Below, piece after piece: positions 54,036 through 64,000 of a stretch of DNA of 64,000 nucleotides. The position numbers were made by a program, and so were the translations under genes. The notes under the pieces are model-generated. The model searched no databases and had not been told where the DNA came from. It saw only the letters and a program-made list of their open reading frames with translations. The stretch covers positions 5,117,772 through 5,181,771 of the forward strand of contig JABACO010000015.1 in NCBI GenBank assembly GCA_013339895.1. Direction: 5' to 3'. The first letter of the stretch is position 1. Each line of letters begins with the position of its first letter. This DNA is from Ephydatia muelleri (Eukaryota > Porifera > Demospongiae > Spongillida > Spongillidae).

Positions 54036-54043
54036 CTTATATA
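54036..54043 (-). promoter_or_regulatory. TATA box of OAS copy C
   Basis: TATATAAG on the minus strand lies about 86-93 bp upstream of the ATG at 53950. No interferon-response-like element could be recognised with confidence next to it. Confidence 0.45.
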
Positions 54044-54185
54044 ATGACCTATAGTCTTCTTAGAATACCTACACGCCCGTACACTGCATATCGATGTGCA
54101 AATTCATAACTATACTTAGAAATGTTATCCATCATTTTGTTCCTCCCCCTCCACCCCATGAATGCAACTATAGGCCCACCGGCCA

Positions 54186-54262
54186 TAGGTTATGCAACTG
54201 GCAGTCCGGTTATGCAACCGGACTGCATGCAGTTGCTGAGCATTGGTTGCATAACGGGCTGG
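54186..54262. promoter_or_regulatory. Cluster of TTATGCAA motifs with an 11-bp-stem hairpin
   Basis: GCAGTCCGGTT-ATGC-AACCGGACTGC (54201-54226) is a perfect inverted repeat. An outer GCAACTG...CAGTTGC pair extends it. GTTATGCAAC-like motifs occur at 54189, 54209 and, inverted, at about 54247. TTATGCAA resembles C/EBP-type bZIP half-site pairs. Located between OAS copy C and renalase; function unknown. Confidence 0.4.
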
Positions 54263-54859
54263 TTGTCCAACAGGCGCCCTGTTGTGCAACAGAACGGACG
54301 GGGCATCTGTTTCTGGCATTTGCACGCCCTGAAATAACTGCTGCATCAAGGATTGAAATGAACAGAATAATACACTATGCATGCATGCATGTTCTTTGTA
54401 CCCAGGGTGTCACAGTGTGACTTAAAGTTTCATGCAACCCTCCTTTTGTCACAATGAGCTGCCCACTACTCACTTTTTGCATCAAAACATTTGACTATAT
54501 ATTGTTTGCTATGTACTCGCATGCACCCGCGCCTTAGTACTGCCAGCTGGATAGTGTGTACCAATGATTAACTAAAAGAATCTGATTCATAACACATTGG
54601 CATTTTAAAAGACAGATTCTATCTGTACAGGGCATCCCAATGAATATGGAATTACGATCCAGCTATTTACACGCGGAGAATTGGATCTACACTTCAGTTT
54701 TGCACTCCTTACTAGAATGTAATGAGCTTTCTCTGAATGTCATGCCTTGCAGCTGTGGCCGATGAGAAAAACCACTTACTAGCTGAAAGCTCCACGCCAG
54801 GAGTTCATTAGTAAGATGGGCGGGGTTATGCGAAGAGCTACAATGTAGGACGACACACG

Positions 54860-54867
54860 TGACGTCA
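54860..54867. promoter_or_regulatory. CRE-type palindrome upstream of renalase
   Basis: TGACGTCA, the full CREB/ATF consensus, overlaps a preceding CACGTGAC E-box-like sequence. It ends 14 bp before the renalase ATG. Because it is so close to the start, it would lie in the core promoter or 5' UTR. Confidence 0.5.
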
Positions 54868-54881
54868 CTTAAAAACGAGAT

Positions 54882-55955
54882 ATGGCAGCGAGCAGGCAGT
54901 CGACAATGCTGGTGGTGGGAAGTGGCATAACCGGTTGCATCACGGCCTCCATGCTGTCGCGAGCGGGCGCTAAAGTCACCGTGTGGGATAAAGCCGGCGG
55001 CGTGGGCGGGCGCATGACCACTCACAGGCACCCGAACGATCCGTCATCGCACGTGGACATGGGCGCCCAGTACATCACCGCCTACAGCCGAGACGAGTAT
55101 GACGGCGCATTTCAGCGACTCAAGAAGGATACCTTCGCCGACCTCGCTTCGAACGGCATTCTGTCTCCGCTGGTCGGCACGATCGAGGGCGAGGCGGGGA
55201 GCACGCGCGAATCAGGCGACGCGCACTACGTTTCACGTGACGGTCTGAACTCTGTCGCCAAGCACTACCTTCGCTCTGCCGGCATCGCTCCGCATACCCA
55301 CCGCACACTGACCCAAGTCGACTCGCGCGATGACAAGGCGCTGTGCTTTACCACCTCGGGAGAGCCTAACGAGTTCGACGCCGTTATTCTGACCATGCCC
55401 GTACCTCAGGTACTGGCCCTCAAGGGCTCCGTGACTAGCTCGATAGACCCCGCCAACCTCGCCAAGCTGCAGGCGGTGAGGTACTCCTCGAGGTACGCCC
55501 TGGGTTTGTTCTACGACCGTCACGTGACCAGCACGTGGACGGCCAAGTACACGCGCGACTCTCCCGTGCTGCGATTCCTCTGCTGGGACGACGCCAAGCG
55601 CTCGTCGTCGTCCTCTCCGCCTTCCACCACGTCGGCCCTACTAGCCCACAGCTCGGTGGAATTTGGCAGAGAACACCTGGAGAGCGACAAGGCGCAAGTC
55701 CAGGACATTATGCAGAAGGCAGTCGAGAGGGAGTGTCCTCACCTTCCGCCGCCCGTCCACACCCACCTCATCCGATGGCGCTACTCTCAGGTGACCTCTG
55801 GCTACCCCGCCTTCCCGGGGGTGGAGGTGCTGAGCAGGCGACCTCTGGTGGTTGTCACGGGAGATGCATTCAGCAGCCGCTCCAACTTTGAGGGCTGTCT
55901 GTATGCTGCTCAAAAAACGACAGACGTTGTCCTCACCACACTTGGCATACAGTGA
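54882..55955 (+). CDS. RNLS: Renalase (FAD-dependent oxidoreductase)
   Basis: A single intronless open frame of 357 residues, close to the usual 340-350. The N-terminal Rossmann motif VVGSGITGCITASML binds FAD, then WDKAGGVGGRMTTHRH and DMGAQYIT follow as in animal renalases. Further conserved stretches are ILTMPVPQVLAL, YSSRYALGLFYD, RWRYSQVTSGY and GDAFSSRSNFEGCL. Renalase oxidises off-pathway isomers of NAD(P)H, releasing hydrogen peroxide. The ATG at 54882 follows an in-frame non-coding stretch and gives the expected short lead to the FAD motif; the second ATG at residue 9 is possible. GC content is clearly higher than in the neighbouring introns. Lack of introns fits a retrocopy or intron loss; similarity to animal family members argues against a bacterial origin. 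Confidence 0.93.
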   Translation: MAASRQSTMLVVGSGITGCITASMLSRAGAKVTVWDKAGGVGGRMTTHRHPNDPSSHVDMGAQYITAYSRDEYDGAFQRLKKDTFADLASNGILSPLVGTIEGEAGSTRESGDAHYVSRDGLNSVAKHYLRSAGIAPHTHRTLTQVDSRDDKALCFTTSGEPNEFDAVILTMPVPQVLALKGSVTSSIDPANLAKLQAVRYSSRYALGLFYDRHVTSTWTAKYTRDSPVLRFLCWDDAKRSSSSSPPSTTSALLAHSSVEFGREHLESDKAQVQDIMQKAVERECPHLPPPVHTHLIRWRYSQVTSGYPAFPGVEVLSRRPLVVVTGDAFSSRSNFEGCLYAAQKTTDVVLTTLGIQ

Positions 55956-55979
55956 AAATGTTTTTAAAATCAAAGTATA

Positions 55980-58709
<2,730 letters not shown>

Positions 58710-58796
58710 GTCTTTTTTTTTTTTTTTTAAAGACGACACGTGTGCTGGGAAATGCGGAGATGAAACAAAACAACAACTACGCTAATTTAGAAGGAT
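58710..58796. promoter_or_regulatory. 87-bp bidirectional PTRH2/MVK promoter
   Basis: The two start codons diverge with only 87 bp between them. The interval holds a T16 run (58713-58728) and ACACGTGT (58737-58744), a palindromic E-box. With so little room, both genes must share promoter DNA and have very short 5' UTRs, or each promoter lies in the other's first exon. Confidence 0.6.
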
Positions 58797-61700
58797 ATGG
58801 AGCTCCCAGTTTTGGTCTCGACGCCAGGGAAGGCGATACTACACGGAGAACACGCTGTGGTCTATGGCAAGGTAGGCACATATCACTACCACGTAAGCTT
58901 TGACTGACCGAGGAGGGGGTCGGCTTTACGGTGCGTGGGTCCAACGATGGCGCGAATAGCCGTCGGCAACATATTCCACGAACAAATTGCACACCCTTTT
59001 CAAACTTTGGTTGGTATACCCAACAAACTTCTGATAGATAAATTATTACTTCTACTTGGGACGAGGTCGTGTAGCCCCTTTTAACGTAACGCGAGCACGA
59101 GTACATGTGTGGGGGAGGTATGTATCTGCTTGTGCGTTGTGTTCATTTGTATGTCACTAATTATTGTTGCTCAGCTATTGTTGCTGTACTACTAAGTCGT
59201 CCATATCACCTTCCTCCGGCCGCACTAACGTTCAGGCGGCACTAGCCACCAGCCTGGACCTGCGTTGCTTCCTACTCCTCCGCTCAAGCAGCGAACTGGT
59301 GCTAGAGCTGCCCGACATACGCGTTCGCAAGTCGTGGGACGTTCAGGAACTGACGACGATAGTGGAAGACGAAGGTGGGCGGTGTATAGTAACGGGAGGG
59401 GCGGTCGAGGTAGTGGCGATTTTGTGTGCGGACCGCGCGTGTTATCTAGCCAAGTCGTGCAGGTCGGATGAATGGTTGAGGCTGCCACACCATTTTTAAC
59501 TCAGTGGTATACGTTGGTTTGCAGGGTCCAGCCTTGAAGTGCTGAAGCGGCTGTCAGGCATTCTGCCGGGCACAGAGCACCCTTCAGCCCAGTCCCTGGC
59601 CACCTACGCCTTCCTTTACCTCCTCTTTGGCATCTGCAAGGAAGAGCGGCATGGGTGAGTCCGTTATCAACATCCCTGCCTTCCTCCCCTCCCCCCTGCC
59701 TTCCTCCCCTCCCCCTGTCTTTCTCCCCTCCCCCTGCCTTCCTCCCCTCCCCCTGCCTTCCTCCCCTCCCCCTGCCTTCCTCCCCCCCTGCCTTTCTCCC
59801 CTCCCCTCCCCCTGCCTTCCTCCCCTCCCCCTGCCTTCCTCCCCTCCCCCTGCCTTCCTCCCCTCCCCCTGCCTTCCTCCCCTCCCCCCTGCCTTCCTCC
59901 CCTCCCCCTGCCTTCCTCCCCTCCCCCTGCCTTCCTCCCCTCCCCCCCTGCCTTTCTCCCCTCCCCTCCCCCTGCCTTCCTCCCCTCCCCCTGCCTTCCT
60001 CCCCTCCCCCTGCCTTCCTCCCCTCCCCCTGCCTTCCTCCCCTCCCCCCCTGCCTTCCTCCCCTCCCCCTGCCTTCCTCCCCTCCCCCCTGCCTTCCTCC
60101 CCTCCCCCCTGCCTTCCTCCCCTCCCCCCTGCCTTCCTCCCCTCCCCCTGCCTTCCTCCCCTTCAAGACTCCACCTTCAGCATGATGAGTTCTTGTGTTC
60201 CATTCCCTTCCCTCCTTCTCTTCCATTTCTACCATCCCTTCCTTGTCGTTAAGCATAGTGGGCTCTAGCACACTATAAGCAATGAGCTGGCCATCTCTCT
60301 CTCACCTGTTACTATGCCTTGCATGCAACTAGTTGTGCCCTCACCCCTTTCTCCATTACCTTACCTCTGTTGGTGTAAGCTCATTGTCTTCCAAACACTC
60401 AATCCCATCCTGTTTGACCTATGATGTAATTTAGTTCCTACCACAGACCCTCTTATGTGTGGGTGCTAGTGTGTGTACTGTGTATATGTATTTGCAAGCA
60501 TGGGTGTGTACATGTGCATTTGTGGTGTTATGTGTGGTTATGTGTACTCTGGTGTACTGTGTGTGTATGTGTGTGGGTGTACTGTGTGTGGGTGTACTGT
60601 GTGTGTGTGTATGTGTGTGTGTGTGTTACAAGTGTCTTTTCATCCCAGATGCCTCCCTTGCTTTCATGCCACCATCAAGTCTAACCTTCCCTTTGGGGCG
60701 GGGCTTGGTTCCTCTGCGGCCTACTCTGTGTGCCTGGCTGCCGGTCTCCTGTGCGCCACGGGGGCCGTCTCCCGACCCTCCACGTCCGACGTCAAGCCCC
60801 CTCCCTCTCCCCCTCTCGACCCCCTGGACATCCCCGAGCTGCTGACGTCCCAGCTCGGGGGACGCGTGTGTCCTCACTGGTCCAGCTGGAGCCACCACGA
60901 CCTGGAGTTGATCAACAAGTGGGGCTATGAGGCCGAGAAGCTGATGCATGGAATGCCCTCTGGCATAGACAACTCCATCAGCACATTCGGTATGCTTCGT
61001 GCTCCCTTCCCCCCCCCCCCCAAAAAAAAAAAAATTTGCGGTGCATTTAGTGAGTGATGGTGTGTACTTGGGCAAAAATATAAATAAATGAAATCCGAAG
61101 ATGAAATCCGAAGGGTATGTTTGGTCAGGTAAGACACTCACTTGCCCAATCCTTACAGACCTCATTATAACGGCTTGAAAATGACGTACCTAGGCTTGCA
61201 GATGTCACATGGGCCTCCTCCCCAGTAGTTTTAACGTATACAGCTCTTTAATCTAGCTTATGCAAATCAATCTGGTTGTTTTTTGGTGCAATTTTGGCAC
61301 ACAGACATTTCCACCAGATGTATGACATTTGCTAAAATGACAGTGCGATTTCCTGTGGATGTTGATAGAGGGTACTGTGTGTTCGCTTTGACATTGTATT
61401 TCTGTTTACTGGGTACCAAGAAGTCGCGATATGCTAGTTGACCTAAACTTGCTGTTGTATTGGTTTAGCTGGAGTGCTAATTATGATTTTAATATTAATA
61501 ATTATAAGTACGTTTATTTGCCAAGTACTTAATGTAAATGTGCGAACAAATTATGCTTGAGAATAGCCATAACATTTAAAATAGCAAAAAAAAACAGAAG
61601 TTAGCTGAACACATACACATGTGTAAGTGCAGTGTGGTCTAGATGAAGGGCCTTGTGCGTTAAGTACTTGGCAAAAAAATAATAATAATTTGCATACTAA

Positions 61701-63868
61701 TTAATATAAATAGCTCAAAATCATAACTAGAACAGAATCACATTATGTGTTGTGGGTTTAACTACCATCTGCTTAATGGCATGGTCAATATACAGTCAGC
61801 ATCTGGGCTTACTGTATGTACCAAAGCTTGCTGCATACTTATCCTTCCAGCTGTGGCCTCCGTAGCAACCTTGTGACTGGGAGCTGCAAGAGCAACAGTA
61901 TGTGCATGTTCTTCTGTACCTATTCAACCTGCTGTGACTGTAATGCCCATTCTGACCTGAAAACATAGCACTGGGGATTGCCATTTTAATATAGCTTTCA
62001 CCTTGCGTGTGTCTTAGTAAGTATAGATTGGGCTGGTGCAGCACTGCCAGCTGAATTGTACTGCATTCAACCACTGCCACCTGTGGTAACTGAATTGCCA
62101 AATTAGCCCAGTCCCTTTGGTCACTGCTGATAATAAGTCCATTGTCAGATTATAGCATGCTGTAGTGTGAGAACCTTGCAGATATAGTGTTGGGGGGGGG
62201 GGGGGGGGGGGGGGGGGGGTTGCATTTGGCCCATATTGATCAGAGTGATGTGCTAATGATCTCTCATGTATTGTCCATGTGTTCACATTCTCCTCCAATA
62301 TAAGGATTTGCAGTTGTATATGTTAAAGCTACTTCAACTTAACAAGTGCTTGTGTTTCATGTAAAATGATGCAACTGTTTTACATGGTGTCTCTTCTCTA
62401 GGAGAAGCATGGTTAATTCTTTCATGCAACACACACACACACACTTCCATCAACTACTTTGTAGGTGGAGCTATTCATTTCAAATCAGGCAGTGTCTCCC
62501 CGTTATTGAGGTACCCATCATCAGTGCATTGACGAAACCTGACACGTTGCCTCGATTGTGTTACAGAATGCCTAAGCTTCGTATACTTCTGGTGAACACA
62601 AAGGTTCCTCGTAGCACCAAGAAGATGGTGGAAGGAGTGAGGAGAAGACATGACAAGGTGGGGGGGGGGGGGAGTGGGTGGTTATGGGTTATGGATGGCA
62701 AATGCTCTTTCTCTTGAGTGTGCTGCCTGCAAACTGTGTGGTCCAATTTCCAGTTTCCAGAGGTGATTGGTCCAGTTTTGGATTCTGTGGAAGCCCTGGT
62801 TGAACGGGCACAGAAGGAACTGGAGCATATTGCTGGAGGTGCCACGTCCTCTTACTCAACATTGGAGGTATGATGCAGAGCTGTGATGCCCTGTCCTTGT
62901 GATGTGGCGGATGTTTGTATTGCTATTAGCTGTGTGTTAACACTTGGAGGTTAGTACACTGTATGTGTACGTATGTAACTCTTCTGGCGAGGGTGCCTTC
63001 AACCTAGTGCTGAAGGTTTTGACTGGTAGCAACATTTGCTGTGCTAAACGTCCACTGTTGTTGGGGGGGGGCAGGCCCCGGGGGGTTCAGATACTTTGGT
63101 TGTATATGTAGAAATGGTCTACATGCCAGGCCACTGGTGGGCAACATTTTCTTTTGTTTGCAGAGGTGCTGTTTCACTTTGTAGCAAATGGGATTCATGA
63201 GGACAAAAAAAAAACGTTCACAAGTGCAGGCAAAATCGATAGGAGCAGAATCAGAATTATGACATTTGCTCTCTTGGGCTTAGCACAGAGGATATAGCAG
63301 CGTACAATGTATGGCGACTTAACACTTACATGTAGTGGTCAAAAAAATTTCATCCTCATTTGTTGTTCCTTTCCTTTGTGCAGGAGATGTTTCTTATCAA
63401 CCAGCACCTGCTGAATGCCCTTGGTGTGGGTCACCATTCACTGGACCAAGTGTTTGCCATTGCTTCACAGCATGGTCTGGCTGCAAAGCTGACAGGAGGG
63501 GGAGGAGGCGGGTGTGCCATTATCCTACTCCATCCTGGTGAGCCACGTGTTGTTTGTCTGCTTGCCAATGAAGGTTTCCGTATGGTTGTCCACTGTTACG
63601 TTTGTGTACATGTACATGAGTGTTTTGTTTGTTGTGTGTAACAGATACTGTGAGTGTGTGTGTGGGTGAGAATGAGAGAGTGTGTGTGTGTGCTGTGTGA
63701 GTGTGTGTCATTATACAACTGGCCTCGTACATTACCTAGCCGACACTCATTTTTGTAACAGATGTAGCAGCTGAAACACTGACAGCTGCGAAGAGGTCTT
63801 TTGAAAGCGCTGGCTTTGACTGCTGGGAGACACAGATTGGCACTCAGGGAGTGTCCCTACACTGGTAG
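58797..63868 (+). CDS. MVK: Mevalonate kinase
   Basis: Nine exons: 58797-58871, 59236-59374, 59525-59654, 60649-60989, 62465-62510, 62567-62657, 62754-62867, 63384-63537, 63762-63868, in phase; 398 residues (human 396). GHMP-kinase motifs in order: VSTPGKAILHGEHAVVYGK (start, substrate Lys), LPFGAGLGSSAAYSVCLAAG (ATP-binding glycine/serine loop), DLELINKW...HGMPSGIDNSIST (catalytic Asp in GIDN), LVNTKVPRSTKKMV, NALGVGHHSLDQV and KLTGGGGGGCAIIL (C-terminal glycine loop). It phosphorylates mevalonate in isoprenoid/sterol synthesis (peroxisome or cytosol). The ATG at 58797 directly starts MELPVLVS, as in other animal proteins. The fourth exon has an extra Pro-rich loop (about 60776-60830). The intron between exons 5 and 6 is only 56 bp. 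Confidence 0.97.
59684..60167. repeat. Polypyrimidine minisatellite (CCTTCCTCCCCTCCCCCTG) in MVK intron 3
   Basis: About 25 units of 19-20 bp with variable C runs. Strand composition is extreme: almost only C/T above, G/A below. Long Pro- or Gly/Arg-rich open frames on the two strands are artefacts. Confidence 0.9.
60990..62464. other. Large MVK intron 4
   Basis: It contains a C11-A13 run near 61010-61034 and a G run at 62190-62219. Otherwise it is AT-rich, without recognised exons or elements. Confidence 0.6.
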
Positions 63869-64000
63869 AGCCACAGAATCCACCCTACTCGCACTGTCAT
63901 GTGGATGAGACTAACCTTTATTAGCTAGCTGAGGTACCGTGGTTCAAATTCCGCCGACAATTTTGGACATTATAAAGTACACTTTATCTTGCACTTTAAC
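63869..64000 (+). other. MVK 3' UTR/flank
   Basis: No gene seen after the MVK stop; no AATAAA signal before the window ends. Confidence 0.5.

Noticed and set aside
59501-60271. Gly/Arg/Lys-rich minus ORF of 256 codons and Pro/Leu-rich plus ORFs
   Set aside because: The polypyrimidine minisatellite in MVK intron 3; it looks like a GAR or collagen-like protein but has no exon support.

Overview
Kind of organism. This is nuclear DNA of an animal. Genes are split by many GT-AG introns (and two GC-AG introns), intergenic DNA is rich in (GT)n/(AC)n, minisatellites and DNA transposons, and the products are metazoan-type: class XVIII myosin, SLC46 transporters, a TNIP/optineurin/NEMO-like adaptor, 2-5A synthetases (OAS), renalase, mitochondrial peptidyl-tRNA hydrolase 2 and mevalonate kinase. 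Several OAS genes in an otherwise invertebrate-looking genome fit a marine sponge best. That is an inference from gene content, not a proven assignment.

Layout. 1-21 kb: the last 19 exons of a MYO18-like myosin (+), with a small VWC-domain secreted-protein gene nested antisense in one intron, a 2.1-kb foldback element in another, and many minisatellites. 22.7-24.9 kb: an SLC46-like transporter (-), tail to tail with the myosin. 26.3-28.2 kb: a TNIP/OPTN/NEMO-like gene (+). 30.9-32.9 kb: OAS copy A (+). At about 33.24 kb the sequence restarts as a second copy of what began at 17.81 kb. This is a tandem segmental duplication of about 15.4 kb. The second unit holds a gutted myosin tail fragment, an intact second SLC46 gene, and a second OAS copy (48.7-50.7 kb) that is a pseudogene. 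It lacks the TNIP-like gene. A BED-finger hAT-like element (33.75-34.59 kb) and an 8.2-kb DNA transposon (38.98-47.19 kb) lie in it.

Most interesting object. The 8.2-kb element has 0.8-1.0-kb terminal inverted repeats, 21-bp subterminal repeats and a candidate 6-bp target duplication. It encodes a decayed protein whose first part looks like the N-terminal zinc-binding region and RING of vertebrate RAG1. The rest looks like a DDE transposase of the N-RAG-TP/Chapaev type. It also contains the C-terminal lobe of a HECT ubiquitin ligase.

52.3-64 kb: OAS copy C (-), diverged and inverted; intronless renalase (+); PTRH2 (-), whose stop lies 24 bp from the renalase stop; and mevalonate kinase (+), divergent from PTRH2 with 87 bp between the two start codons, so probably sharing a bidirectional promoter.

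How the genes relate. Three OAS copies and a ubiquitin-binding NF-kB-type adaptor lie side by side, so 26-54 kb may be an innate-immunity cluster shaped by duplication and transposons. The other genes are housekeeping genes (cytoskeleton, transport, isoprenoid synthesis, peptidyl-tRNA recycling, flavin metabolism).
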